A DNA stretch of 64,000 nucleotides. Source: Vitellaria paradoxa. Lineage: Eukaryota; Streptophyta; Magnoliopsida; Ericales; Sapotaceae. Made by a program: the position numbers and the translations under genes. The stretch spans positions 39,146,419 through 39,210,418 of the forward strand of contig CM034239.1 of NCBI GenBank assembly GCA_019916065.1. Direction: 5' to 3'. The notes under the pieces were generated by a model. The model was given only the letters and a program-made list of their open reading frames with translations. It was not told the DNA's origin and did no database searches. Within the stretch, counting starts at the first letter, position 1, and every line of letters begins with the position of its first letter. This document shows positions 21,327 to 33,749 of this stretch, in pieces.

Positions 21327-23129
21327 TGACCGCTAATAGAAAGTGCGTCTAAATTAACCGCCAAGTGCAAGGGTGTGCGGTGTAGTTTTAACTCGGTGAG
21401 TCCGAGATCGAATTCACAGGGAGCCTATGTTATTTAGTTTCTAGGTTATAACGGAAATCCTAAATTTGATTGTAAACTAAGTTTGAAAATTAACTAAAAC
21501 TAATTCCTAGGGTTTTGCAAGTTCAAAATGTAAACTAAAACAAATTAACAACCTATTACCAAAATTCCAGCAATTTAAAATTTTGAATTTTTATTTCAAG
21601 GAATTAAATATTAGCTAAAGGGATTTTTTTTTAATTTAAAAGTGCTTCAAAATAATCTATTATAAGAACTGCAATGTAATTACTTAAATTAAATCAATCG
21701 AAGGCAATTCAATTAATAAGCAAATAAATTTGAGAAGTCCTTGATCCAACTATCAATTCTGGGTAGTTTACGTCTTCATTATGGGATGAGTTGTAATACT
21801 CGCGTTAAAAACCTAAATTAGGATTTGTTCGAAAATTATTGAGAAAGTTTTAATCAAAAGCTTTTACCAGTGATTACAGAGAATATAGTAAAAAACTTCT
21901 ATTTTCGAAGGGTTTTCAAACAATCCTATTCGAATTCGGATTCAAATCCAATTCTTCTAGTTTATCCAAAATTATTAAGAAAATTTTAATCGAAAACCTT
22001 TACCAGTGATTACAGAGAATATAGTCAAAGATTTTCATTTTTGAATGTTTCTGAAATAAACCAATTCAAATTAGGATTCAAAATCTGAATTTTCAGTTAT
22101 TCAAAATTATTAAGAAAATTTTAATCGAAAACCTTTACCAGTGATTACAGAGAATATAGTCAAAGGTTTTAGTTTTTGAAAGATTTTGAAAGAACTGAAT
22201 TAGGTTTTAAAAAGTGTAGATCCCTACGTATGAGCTTTCGTAAACCATGCGAAGGGTCTACGCAAACGTCTCAAAGTTGTAGACCCCTACGCATGAGCTT
22301 TCGCAAACTCTGCGAAGGGTCTACGTACATCCTATAGATTAGAGTAAACTACCCTTCCTTGATTCGTTGAATCAAGAACTAGGGTTTCTATGCTAGCATG
22401 CTTGTAAACGAAACGAACACATTCATCAAAGACATATTTAATGTATTTAATAAATCGAAAACTAAAATGAAACTATTAAACTACGAAAAGCAAAACAAAA
22501 CAGACACAATCAATTAATCCTCTATATATAACATTCAAACGATATTATGAATCCAAAGACGAAGTGTAACATACGCTGAAAGAAGCTTCGAAACAAAATT
22601 CTGAATAATAACAGCAGAAACGACCGCAACGAAGGTTCCCAAACAACGTACGAACATTAACGTAAGCAATTAAACTCTCAGAAAAAACTCTCAAAAATTT
22701 CTAGAAGAATGAAAAAAGTCCAGAGAAGAAGCCCCCTAGGGCCGGCCACCAAGTCTTCTTTTATAACTTGCGAAAAAAACCTAAAATTTGAAATTGCCCG
22801 CGTGACGTTCCACCACACTATGGTCCGGACCGTGCACCAGGTGGTCCGGACCACAGAAACCTCGTTTTCTGTACTTTTGCTCCTCATTTGTAGCTAAGTC
22901 CTTGGGAAACTCTGGGCCATCCTGGACGAAGTTGGTTCGATATCCTCCCTTTCGTCTTCTAAGTCACCAAAATCGCTATCTTCTTCAATTAATTCGCCGT
23001 TTTCCCTGCAATTAACAAAATAAACCATGTAAGTGATAAAATAACGATAAATCTTCAAAATAAACTACTTAAATGTATTAAACGTTATACAAAGGTGGAG
23101 TTTGTAATAGCACTTTTCAAGTGTAATCA
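21327..23129 (-). repeat. 5' LTR of element B (1803 bp)
   Basis: TG at 23129 to CA at 21327. The terminal inverted repeat has one or two mismatches. A perfect TGCAG acceptor-like site puts the exon start at 23005, 124 nt in. The following acidic frame is open to a stop at 22894-22896. The palindrome pair GGTCCGGACC (22822-22831, 22843-22852) precedes a TATA-like site (22758-22767). R/U5 has two stem-loops (22219-22263, 22274-22325), the inverted repeat CTTGATTCGTTGAATCAAG (22358-22376), and three tandem units of about 135 bp that share TTTACCAGTGATTACAGAG. Confidence 0.9.
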
Positions 23130-26100
23130 ATAAATACTATGTTTCATATTTATTTTCTTTCTATTTTTTTTCTGCTTCTTCTTCTTCTTATTTTATTTTT
23201 TTTTTTTTTGGTTTTTTTTTCTTTTGATCAATTTCTTTTCATTCTAAGTATCTTTCTTTCCAATTTCGATCATCATCCTTAGAACACCTATTTATATTAA
23301 ATAATGACGTACTTAACATTCCATGACATGCAAGGCTTGGCTTAAATATATAAATAGAGCTGAAGGGTCATATATGTGGCCAGAAAATCAAGGATTTCTT
23401 TTTTCAATAAGCTTCAAATTGGCTCCAAAAGTAGTTTAATCAAAGGAAAGGATTAAGGCGCCAAAAATATGAAAGATGGCCTAACATCATTCCCTAAGGT
23501 CATAACAACTCATAAGACGCATTGATACACTCAAGCAAGTCAATGTAGTGCCTTGTGTGCATTGAGACCAAAACAAGTATGATAAAACTATTCAAGGACT
23601 AGCGAGATGAATGAAAGATAGAGCGTGAAGTGTATATCCCTAAAAAACAAAGATAAGGCTCAAAAGCTCACAAAAAAGGTTCAAGTCTTTACCTTTGTCA
23701 TGGCATACTCAATTAATTAAATCTCATGAACAACATTCCTTAACACACTCTTATCCAATAATCTCAAAGGACATGTTCTCAAAGCATTAGAAAATTATAC
23801 ACTCAACCTAAATCATGTACCTTATTTAGTGTTGAAACCAAATCACCAATTACTTTTATGGAAAAATACAAACATAAAACCAATCAAGCAAGACATGTAA
23901 GGTCCAACTCATGCTTCCGACCTAGCACTACAAGCGTAGATGCTACGTTGAGTTATAAATGCGTTCGAATCAATCTCTTTGAATCCATTATAGGAATAGG
24001 TTAAAACCAAATGTTTTCAATTTACTTACCAAAAAAAAAAATGTTTTCATTTAAGAGTAATTTGCTAAAAAGTTAAATCGTATGTTTTCGTTAGTACTTT
24101 TAGTTTAAGTAAAGTTTTATCTTTTAGCATCTTTCAAACCTATTTCGAAAACCCCAAAAGATTGATTTTCTCTTTTCTATTTACTATCCTTTGCAAGTGC
24201 TTTCAAACAAGTTTCTCTAAAACAAATAGTCAACTAGTGAGCCCAAGACATAAGGTAAGATAACATAAGTAAACCTTGACTGTTGCCAGGTCACTAACTA
24301 CATATTTCATTCCCATTATACATAACTTAGGCCTTAAGGCCATTACAACCAAATCGAATAAGTCCATCAATGTATAATATTAAATGCCAAAGGAAACTTG
24401 TACTAAATAACCAAAAGGCTTTGCTAAGCTTAGTAGGGCTCATGCACAACCTCTTAGTCCAACCCCATTAGTCCACTTGATTATTATTGCCTGTACCTAC
24501 ATCAAAGTTTGTAGGGACGTGAGCACGGGTCCACTTGTGCCCATGATATCTCAAACAAACATATATGATATGCAATCTAACCATGCAATGTGTCTCAAGT
24601 ATGGTTAATCATTTTAACATTTTCTATATTCATAACATTACATTATCATAACCAATAGCCAAACTAGGTGGAAACATATACTCATGCAACAATGTCAGAG
24701 TTTAAGATTTCAATTTTGGTTAATGTTTATGTTTTGCAATACAAACTTCAATTCCATTCACATTTCAACACTATTTCATCATTTGAATAGCATTCAATCA
24801 AATAACCGTATTCACATCATCATCCATTCATCATCACGTTACACAACCATAACCAAACAAGTCATCAGGGGATGGGTGCATACACGTTATTGTCTTTTAT
24901 GGGCTAATACCCAACTGGAAATGATAAATCGACGTCGTCATTTAGGATTGCTGTCCAGGGCCACGAGGAGCCAAAACACACACAATGTTGTGGGCTACTA
25001 ACCCACTGGCATTAACACCAAACCTTGTGCAGGTTCTGGGATTCTCAACCCGAGAGTACTCTCTAAACCCTTCCTATTTTCGCACCCCACCACGGCCCCC
25101 GTACACAAACAATCATTCATCACATAACAAACAATCATTCATAGATTCACATTCAACCTCATATACTTTTCCACAACACATATCCACATTTCGGTTTATC
25201 CCACGATTCATCACATAACAACATTGATCAAGTATCATTAAACATTCAACATTCTTCAATATTATGAACATGAGTTCCCTTTTGTCAAGTCACATTTTAT
25301 TTAATCAATCACAAGTTCATAAACTTCAATGTTTAGTTTACATCAAGGCATATTCACAAATCGATTGAATTAGAATTCTTATCTCAAAGTAGGTTTCCAA
25401 CTTATTTCATTCAAGGTAGCATCCATTCCCCTTTACAAGTTAAATCCCATAGGTTTAAGATAACCAACCCTTAATCACTTTTTAAAGCTCATTTCCATTT
25501 TAGAATCCATGCAATTAATCAAGTAAAAGTTTTCACATGAAAATATGTTACCAAATCTTTCATAAGCCTAAGGTAGGAGGTTAAACTAAACAAAGTCAGG
25601 AAAAGTGACCTGGGCTCGGTGGGTGCCCAAGATGACACTCAGCCGTGCACCCAAGGGGCTTGGGTGCCCACACCTTGTGCGCCCATGGGCTAGGCGCCCG
25701 ACTATGTCCCCCTCGTGCGCCCACAACTTGGGCTAAGTTCTGAGTTTCATACCCTGTTTTCTGATTTCATGGTTTTCCACCCTTAGGACCTCAAATAGAC
25801 CAAGTTAATGTAAAATACTTAAAGTTTCAAGATTCTAACATCAACACAAGGTTCTTAGGCACCCAACAAAATAAAAAATTTGAGTTTTCACCAACTACAA
25901 GTCAAGTTATAGATCAAGACACCACTTTCACTCTCTCTACCTATACATATATATATACATGTATATACCTCCATTTTCTTCCATACATGAAACCAACACT
26001 TAAAGAGGGTTTTCTAATGGTAATCTACTCCTTGTTACACAACACATATGTAAGAATGAGGCATTAAATCCCTACCTCAAGTGGCAAGAAGGTGAATCAA

Positions 26101-26194
26101 CAAGAAGGTGTCTTGAGCTTCCAAACCCTCAAACTTTGATGGACTCAATCTTCTCTCTCCTTGATTACATAGCAAGGTTTCTTAAGGTTCTAAT
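23130..26194. other. Unclassified repeat debris between elements B and C
   Basis: No gene is supported. About 23280-23990, read on the minus strand, resembles the 3' non-coding region of Athila-type elements (a GATGTTAGGCCATCTTTCAT block and an AGCCAAnTTGAAGC block). It is therefore a remnant of another minus-strand element. About 24240-25600 is unrecognised. Between 25610 and 25745 are several TGGGTGCCCA and GCGCCC palindrome-like blocks, and at 25940-25970 a TATA-rich run. This recalls the U3 layout of the neighbouring LTRs and may be part of an unrelated LTR cut by element C. Confidence 0.4.
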
Positions 26195-27768
26195 TGATTA
26201 CACTTGAAAAGTGTAATTACAAACTCTATATTTAGATACATTTTAATGCATTTGAATGGGTAAATTTAAAGTTTTGATATTATTTTGTAACTTACAAGCT
26301 TTATCATCTTATTTGTAGGAAAATGGATGAGAAAAATGAAGTTAATAGTATTGGAGAGGGCTTAAAAGATGAAGGAGGAGTTGTGGTTCAAGCTTCATCA
26401 AAGATGGTTTGGACCAACCCAAGGACTCAGAGCCAAGAAGAAAGAAAAATAGAACAACTAGCATTCTGGGGTCCCCACCCCTCCTTAAGGGTCCAGACCC
26501 TAGTAAGTTAATTGGAGGAAGAATGTATCCTGGGGCCCCCACCCCTCCTCGAAGGGTCCGGTCCCTAGCATAGCCCTGGGCGCGCATTTTACTTCATTTT
26601 TCTAGGGTTTTTCTTAACCTATATATGTCACCTTTGTACGGCTGAGCAAGGGGACACCTCTTTTTGATTACTGCACTTTAGATTGAGAGTTAGATTAGGT
26701 TTTTGATTGATTTTAGAGTGATTTATATGCTTGGACGTGTGGATCTATGGAGGTTTTTGGAGTTTTCATCATTGTCGTCGCGTTACTTGTTCATTTTTTC
26801 TTTTACATCCGAGTTACATTGTAAGTTGCACTTTGATTTACTTCGATTTATTTCAATTTACTTCCTAATATAATTTTTTACTTGTTTCGATTCCCTTTTC
26901 GCATGATAGAATGTTCTTTTATCATTTTTATGATGTTCAAAGTAGTTGTAGTGTAAAACCCTAATCTTGATTCAACGAATCAAGAAAGGGTAGTTCACGA
27001 AAAGCCTTGGGGTGTTCGTAGTCCCTTCGCGAAGGTTGCAAAACTTCTTGCAAAGGGATCTACCTTTCATAAATCTATTTTTTTCTCTATTTCGAAAACA
27101 TTCGAATATGAAAATTCTTAACCAAATTCGTGTGAGATCACTGGCATTGATTTTTGTAACCAATTGTCAAATACTTTCGAATAGACTTAAAAATTAGATT
27201 TTGATTAATATTTTTGGTGTTTAATTGAAAAACCCTAGGAAACAAAGGTCTTTAACCATATCCGCTTGAGATCACTAGTACTGACCTTTGATTACAACGT
27301 TCTCAAAACTTTTCAAGTTAAACATTAGTTTTCAAATAAACGCACCCCAAGGCAAAGTAGTGAACTACCCGGACTTGACGTTGAATCAAGATCCTTACTA
27401 TTATTGAATTGAAATCCAACTTAATTTTAGTTATAATAGAGTAATTTGAAGTTGAAATTATTTTTATTGAATTTGTTTTAACTTCTTACCATCTAGTTTA
27501 ATTCGTTCTTAAATTCTGAATTTTATGTTTATTTTAATTTTAAGTGGTTGAAATTGAAATTGTTCTTAATTTTATTAAACCCTAGAATTTAGTAACCTTG
27601 AACTTCAAACTTGATTCTCTTTAGTTTTAGAATTCATTTCACATCCTAAAAACTAAAACACATTAGGCTCCCTATGGAATTCGACCTCAGACTTACCGAG
27701 TTTTAAAACTATGACTGCCCTCTTGCACTTGAGAGGTAGAACCCTATTACATATTTTAGGGTCGATCA
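26195..27768 (+). repeat. 5' LTR of element C (1574 bp)
   Basis: Starts TGATTACACTTG with the terminal inverted repeat and ends GGGTCGATCA. An acceptor-like TTTGTAG places the exon start at 26319, 124 nt in, with an acidic frame open to 26511. Two paired blocks with GGTCC/GGACC-like arms (26466-26572) precede a TATA-like run (26619-26626). The inverted repeat CTTGATTCAACGAATCAAG is at 26966-26984 and a stem-loop at about 27011-27065. The five bases before it (CTAAT) should be the target duplication, but the right copy is not in the window. Confidence 0.9.
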
Positions 27769-27774
27769 AGTTTT

Positions 27775-27792
27775 TGGCGCCGTTGCGGGGGA
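27775..27792 (+). promoter_or_regulatory. Primer-binding site of element C (tRNA-Asp type, one mismatch)
   Basis: TGGCGCCGTTGCGGGGGA differs from the perfect site by one C to G. It lies 6 nt after the LTR end. Confidence 0.88.
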
Positions 27793-27899
27793 GCCAAAAT
27801 TTAGTTTTTAGGGTATCTTTAACTTTTAGTTTTCTTTGAGTATTTTAATTTAAAAAATTAAAATTTGGACTTAAATTTTTTTAGATATTTGTTATTCGC

Positions 27900-29532
27900 A
27901 TGCTATTAAGATCGGGTAGAATAGTCGTAACTGAATATGAACTAGGAGATCCTTCATACTTTCCCAAATCTTTTACACCAACCTCACTTTCCATTGTTTC
28001 ACTTACTACATCTTCCTTTCACTCAATGGCTGAGTTAAGAGGTAATAAGGAAGGCAGTGAGCATAGGGATAATGATCCACGTGAAATTTTGGGTTTTGTT
28101 CCTATGAAAGATCATCTTAATTCTATTAGACAAATCACCCCATCATGCATAGTCTTGCCTTTAAATAGGGGGAACTTCAACCTTAGGCTAGGAATAATCC
28201 AACTTCTTCCTACTTTTCATGGTTTAGATTCTAAAAATCCCTACAATCATCTCAGGGAGTTTGAGGAAGTGAGCAACACATGTATAGATCACAATGTCAA
28301 TGAGGACGTAGTGCGTCTTCAACTTTTTTCCATTTTCCTTAAAGGACAAAGCCAAGTTTTGGCTTAATTCCCTTCGCCCACGCTCTATTGGAATGTGGCG
28401 TGAAATGCAGACTGAGTTCTTTAAGAAATATTTCCCAACTCAGAAAACTCAATACTATAGGCAACAGATTACCACTTTCTCTTATAAACATAATGAAAAT
28501 TTCTGTCGAGCTTGGGAAAGGTTTAAGGACATTTTGATGACTTGTCCTCACCATGGTTTTGAAATATGGAGGTTAGTGAGCATCTTTCATGAATCTTTAA
28601 CTCCTAGTCTTAAGCAATTAGTTTTTACCACGTGCAATGGTACTCTATTTGATAAGACTACGGAAGATGCTATGGAATTCTTTGATATGGTGGCTGAGGA
28701 CTCTAACGATTGGGAAATTGGACCACCTTCTTCTTTAGAGCATAGGAATCCCATATCTAATGGTCAGTTGATGTTAAGTGAGAGGGATGATTTAAGTGCT
28801 AGGATATCTACATTACAACATAAGTTAGATTCCATTGAACTTGAGAATAAAGAGAAGTTGGTGGAAGTACAAGTGGTGTGTTGGGCATGTGATCAAGTAG
28901 GACATGATCCTAATTAATGTCCAGAGCTTCCTTTAATTAAGGAAGTAGCTTATGTCAATGTTTATGTTAATAACACTCAGAACCAACCATTCCAAAATAA
29001 GAGCCAAGGCAATGTCTCTTACCCACAGGGTGGGAATATCACTCACCAAGGGGGAAATCAACTTTCTAATGTTTATCCCTCGGCATATAGGAACCAATCT
29101 GGTTTCATATGGAGAAATGATAGTCCTGGTCAGTTGTTTCATCCACCACCTTCTTTGCCACCACTCCCATACCAACAGCCTAACCCGATTGCTTTTCAAC
29201 CTGTTCAAAAGATGTCTATTAAGGATACTCTTCAACAATTTATGTAACATCAAACGATGATCAATAATAATTTGTCTAGGTCTTTCGATAATTTTAAAGG
29301 ATAAGTGTCTAGGTCCTTCGATGATATCAGTGGGTAAATTTCTAGGATCACACAGGCCATGAGCACCACTCAAAGTGGCAAACTTCCTGCACAACCATTT
29401 CCTAACCCAAAAGGCCAGGCGAATATGACTGAGTCATCGACCTTAGGTGCCAACCCCCATGAGAAAGTTCAAGTTGTTACTACTCTGCAGAGTGGTAAAA
29501 TCATTCAAAAACCTACCGACCCTAGAGTCAAT
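27900..29532 (+). pseudogene. gag: Gag, zinc knuckle and linker of element C (5' part of gag-pol)
   Basis: An open frame from ATG 27900 begins MLLRSGRIV and holds the gag domain (NRGNFNLRLGIIQLLPTFHG, NPYNHLREFEEV). A one-base insertion near 28335 moves the reading to the frame of 28393-28917, with MWREMQTEFFKKYFPTQ and WERFKDILMTCPHHGFE. The zinc knuckle CWACDQVGHDPN-stop-C is complete apart from a TAA at 28915-28917 replacing one residue. The Gln/Pro-rich linker continues with further TAA stops near 29246 and 29300-29335. It ends at element D's target site. The closest relative in the window is the gag of element B. Confidence 0.82.
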
Positions 29533-31141
29533 TGATTACACTTGAAAAGTGTAATTGTAAGGCCTTTGTTTTAGTTTAAATTCATTTATTTTCTTGTTAA
29601 AAATTCATGCTTTTTATTAATTTCTAAGCTAATTACGTTTATTTTTCTTAATTGTAGTGAAAAAGGTTCAATAAATGCAATTGGGAGCGTTAAAAACGAA
29701 GAAAATGACGAAGGATAGCATAAGGTGTAAGTGCAGGAAAGAGGGTGTCTGGACACCTTCAAGACACTCGAGTGCAGAGAAGATTTTGGACCTCACTGCG
29801 GTCTGGACACCCCCATTGGGTGTCCGGACACCTGGACACGCGAACTTAAATTCCCTCTTCGTTTTTAGGGTTTTCTGGTAAGGGTTATAAAAACCCATTG
29901 AGCAGCCATTCTTAGGGACTTCTTCTCTTCTTTTTCTCTGACTTTTCAAGACATTCTTAGGATCAAATTCTTTATTTTTCATTCTTTTTGGAAGATGATT
30001 TCAAGACTTGTTATTGCCGTTTGTCGGATTACTTCGGTGTTGTTCGTAGTTCGTCATTCTTTTGATGCATTGAAGTACAGTATTTGATTTTCATTCTTAA
30101 AAATAGTTTTTTCTTAGATTCATTCTTCATTTAAATATCTTGTCTATTGAATATTTATTGGTTTTTTTTTATGGATCTTGATATAATGTTAGAGTAGGTT
30201 GATTTTCTGCAAGTATACATTCTTGTTCAGATTTCTTCTTCTAAAACCCCTGTTTCTTGTTAATTTATTATTTATTGTGAATGGATTCTTTAAATATGGT
30301 AGCGTAGGTCTCTTTCTCTTGATTTAACTTCATAGGGAGGGTGGAATGGTTTATTTACATTTATGCTAGGTTTTTGTAGATGAATACACAAATGCGTAAA
30401 CATCTACGAAAACTCTTCAATTCTGGTTTTTTTTTTTTCTATTCCAAGAACTTTCGAAAACAAAAACTTTTGATCATATTCCGGTAATCACTGATAAAGG
30501 TTTTTGAAACATTAATTTTCTTGAAGAATCTTGAAATTAAAAACTAGGGTTTGAAACCACAAGTGTTCCTATTAAAGAAAAATCTTTCCGATTTCATAAT
30601 CTATAAGACGTGAATATGAAATCTTGTATTGTGTTTTTAAAGAACTTTAATGAAGACATCAGTCCAATTGATTTTTCCATTCGACATGAAATTTTAATTG
30701 GTAACCAATGCACAACGTAAATTGATTTCATTCCACCTGAACTTGAATGCTAAATCAAGGGTTTTATTTCACTGAATTTAATTTATTAAATTAATTGCTC
30801 GTTTCTTGCAATCTTGATTAGATTAGCAAACTTTCTTTAAATCTTGAATGCATAATTAAGTATTTTTGAAATTACAAAAATATTTTTAATTAAGAATTTC
30901 TTTTCTTTGCAACTTTATTTAATTCTTGTTTAGGTTTAGTTAAGTTTTAAACTTTTCAACTTTCGAATTTAGGTAGAGAACTTTCAAAACTTCCAAGTAT
31001 TTGAGTTTTGAACGTTCTTGATAACTTAGAAACTAAAACTTAGGTTCCTTGTGGATTCGACCTCGGACTTACTGAGTTAAAACTACACCACACACCCTTG
31101 CACTTGGAGGTTAGTTTAGACGCACATTCTAATAGCGGTCA
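29533..31141 (+). repeat. 5' LTR of element D (1609 bp)
   Basis: Starts TGATTACACTTG with a perfect terminal inverted repeat and ends AATAGCGGTCA. An acceptor-like TTAATTGTAG is followed by an acidic frame. The palindromes GGTGTCTGGACACC (29744-29757) and GGTGTCCGGACACC (29819-29832) precede a TATA box (29885-29893). It is closely similar to 54053-55640. The 3' copy lacks about 20 bp around the second palindrome. Confidence 0.92.
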
Positions 31142-31147
31142 AGTTTT

Positions 31148-31165
31148 TGGCGCCATTGCTGGGGA
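31148..31165 (+). promoter_or_regulatory. Primer-binding site of element D (tRNA-Asp type, two mismatches)
   Basis: TGGCGCCATTGCTGGGGA begins 6 nt after the LTR end. It differs from the perfect site at two bases. Confidence 0.87.
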
Positions 31166-31288
31166 GCCAATATTAGTTTTTAGGTTATTAGAATCTTGGG
31201 ATTAATTTTATTTTTTTGTTTTTAATTTAATTTAAAAAAACTTAAAAGCCTAAAACTTAAAAATTTCCTAAGTCCCATAACCTTACTT

Positions 31289-31325
31289 AGTGGTCCAGAC
31301 ACCTAGGTGTTTGGTCTGGATCATA
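31289..31325 (+). repeat. Inverted palindrome pair before gag of element D
   Basis: Arms GTGGTCCAGACACC and GGTGTTTGGTCTGGATCA lie between primer site and gag. The position is equivalent to the pair in element B (21163-21201). Confidence 0.7.
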
Positions 31326-31356
31326 GTTCATTCATTTAGTTTAGCTTTCTTAACTT

Positions 31357-31757
31357 ATGAGCTTTTGGACTCGTAGTGAAGACGGTCGATTAAAACATTC
31401 TAAGTTTCTAAATCCTCTCTTTGAACTTGAAAATTCTTTAGGAGAATCTCCAAATCTTAGAACCTCTAATCCAATCTTAGAAATGGCTAAGGAACAAGTT
31501 GTTGCAGCTAAGCGATCCATGAGGGATATCTTGCAACAGAATAGGCACACTCTAGAATCCTGTATAGTGTGGCCTGAAAATCACACTTTTCACTTTAAAC
31601 CAGGGATGATACAATTGTTACCTACCTTCCATGGTATGGATTCAGAGAATACGACCACTTAACTCGCTTTAGGAACATCTGTGCCACCATAAAGGATCAA
31701 GGATGCCCATTAGAATTAGTATTTCTTAAGCTCTTCCCATTTTCATTGCAAGATAAG
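31357..31757 (+). pseudogene. gag: Gag of element D, N-terminal part (cut by element E)
   Basis: Starts ATG 31357 with SFWTRSEDGRL, matching the start of E's gag. It contains MRDILQQNRHT, FHFKPGMIQLLPTFHGMDSE and, in the shifted frame after 31650, the sequence up to LQDK. A short deletion near 31650 changes frame. The gag is interrupted at 31757/31758 by E's LTR and resumes at 44309. The last five bases (ATAAG) are E's target duplication. Confidence 0.85.
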
Positions 31758-33742
31758 TGATTACACTCGAAAAGTGTAATTACAAACTGACACTTTTGCA
31801 CACTCATTTACATGTTTTACTACGTTTTCCTCATGAATTATCACTATTTTATCACTTACGTAAGCCATTTTGTCAATTGCAGGGAAAAAGGTGAATTTAA
31901 CGAAGAAGACAGTGATTTTGACAGCTCCAATGAGGAAGGAAACAAAGGAGAACAAAGCGTGTCAACAATGGTTCAAGCTTCCCCAAGAGTTGGCTTAGAT
32001 GGAGGAGCAAACATTGAAGAAACCTGTACACTGTGGTCCGGACCCCCTCCTTGATGGTCCCGACCACAGAAAGATGGAGCTGTTGAAGAGGATTTCATAT
32101 ACACTGTGGTCCGGACCCCCTGAGGGACGGTCCGGACCCCCTTATACGGAATTGTTGCTCCGCATTTTGAATGATTAGGGTTTTGTGTTTGCTTATATAT
32201 ATGACATTGTGTAGCCGAATGAAGGGGGCGGCTGCATTTTTGTTTTTCTTCCTCTTCTCCTACTTCTCTTAGGTTTAAGTTTAGTTTTAGTTATTTATTT
32301 ATTTGAAGAGTTTGAAGATTTTTAATTATTCGTGAATGTTTCTCTACGTACTCCAAGTTTTTAAGACGATTGTCATTGCGATTGCTACTCAAGTTCTTAT
32401 TTCAAAGTTCGTTTTCAAGTAAGTTAATATTTCATTCTTGCTCTTTATTAGTTTTTGAATGTTCGTGGATGATTTTTATGATTAATGCCATTAGTTTGTT
32501 TAATCTTTGGATGCTTTAAAATATTAGGGTTTCGTTTAGAGTTTGATACGAATGCTGTACGTTTTGATCTTAAGGTTTAACTTTAATTAATCTAGTATTT
32601 CGTTTTGGTTCATTATTATTAATTGAATGTTCATAGGTAGGTTTTACATTCATTAGGACTGTTTTAATTACGTTTTTGAAGCTTTAACAGTTATGTCTTC
32701 ATCTAAGCTTGTTAAGTTGTTTCAAAGCATGCTAGGGTAAAAACCTTTGTTCTTGATTCACTGAATCAATGAAGGGTAATTTGTTATGAACTGAGGGATG
32801 TACGCAGATCCTTCACATGGGTTTCAAAAGCCTATGTGAAGTGATCTACTATTTTCAAATTTGATTTGTTGTTTGGAAAACCTTTGAAAACAAGAGTGTT
32901 TGTTCATATTCTCTGTAATCACTGATAAACACCCTTGATTATAATTTTCTTGATAATTTTTAAACAATTTTAATCTAGATTTGAACTCGAGTATTTTTAT
33001 CATAAAATCTTTCCAGTTTTATTTTCCATAATGAAACGTGAATTTAAAACTGTGTATCGAGGAATTTTGGAATGTATTGAAAATCTTTCCCAATCCATAG
33101 ATCCTTTGACGTGAACTATGGATTGTATTTAAAATCATCCCTTGGTGAAATAACAGATTACTTGGAATTGTGAAGGTTAAATCAAGAACCCTTTTCTATT
33201 AGAATTTCAATTTGATAAAATCACTGTTTTAAATTTCTTATAAATCCTGTTTGCAATTTGATTAGGTTAAGTTTAATTTTAAAAGTGGATAATTATTTCA
33301 AAATTTCTGATTAGAATCTCTCCGATTGAATTTATCTTCTTGTCTTATTTAAGAATTTTAATTTAGTAAGTATTTAGTTCAATTAGATGATTATTGAATT
33401 ACTCTTGCTTCTTAGATTAGGTTATTCTTTAAATTCAAGTTTAGTAATTTTAATTTGCTGAGTTATTTAAATTAGTTCGAATTTTATTTAAGTTGAAACA
33501 TTCCTTTAATTAGTAATTACTTTGTTTTTAGTTTAATTTCTCAAATTTCAACTCTATCAAATCCAATTTAAGTTAATTGCAACTTTAATTCTAATTCAAT
33601 CCTACAATTCATATTTGAACTTAGAAACTGAAACACATAGGCTTCCCTGTGGATTCGACCTCGGACTTACTGAGTTTTAAAACTACACCGCACACCCTTG
33701 CACTTGGGGGTTAATTAGCACTGCACTATTTACGAGCGGTCA
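31758..33742 (+). repeat. 5' LTR of element E (1985 bp)
   Basis: Starts TGATTACACTCG and ends TTACGAGCGGTCA. The acceptor TCAATTGCAG puts the exon start at 31883, 125 nt in. The acidic frame that follows is open to 32054. Two palindrome pairs (32031-32069 and 32103-32140) precede a TATA run (32194-32202). An inverted repeat CTTGATTCACTGAATCAATG lies at 32752-32771 and a stem-loop at about 32801-32850. It is the same subfamily as element A's LTR. Confidence 0.92.
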
Positions 33743-33749
33743 AGTTTTT

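Larger units (their letters stand above)
16594..23129 (-). mobile_element. Element B: Athila-type gag-protease element lacking RT and integrase
   Basis: On the minus strand this reads LTR (23129 to 21327), tRNA-Asp-type primer site, gag, zinc knuckle, linker, protease, tail domain and 3' non-coding region. The Tekay element interrupts it at 16593/16594, so B's 3' LTR lies left of the window or is lost. Gag matches element C, while the later linker and protease match element E. The tail matches element A. It is a mosaic, non-autonomous element. Its LTR is of the solo H subfamily. Confidence 0.85.

Noticed and set aside
24684..25218. Two adjacent frames of 105 and 77 codons in unclassified DNA
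   Set aside because: Low-complexity His/Ser/Thr-rich products in AT-rich DNA with no domain, start context or relatives in the window.
23130..26194. Host gene fragment
   Set aside because: No conserved domain, splice-consistent exon set or codon-like composition could be supported.
31812..32054. Independent gene in LTR E
   Set aside because: Its only conserved part begins at the acceptor-like site at 31883. It is better explained as the U3 exon than as a separate gene.
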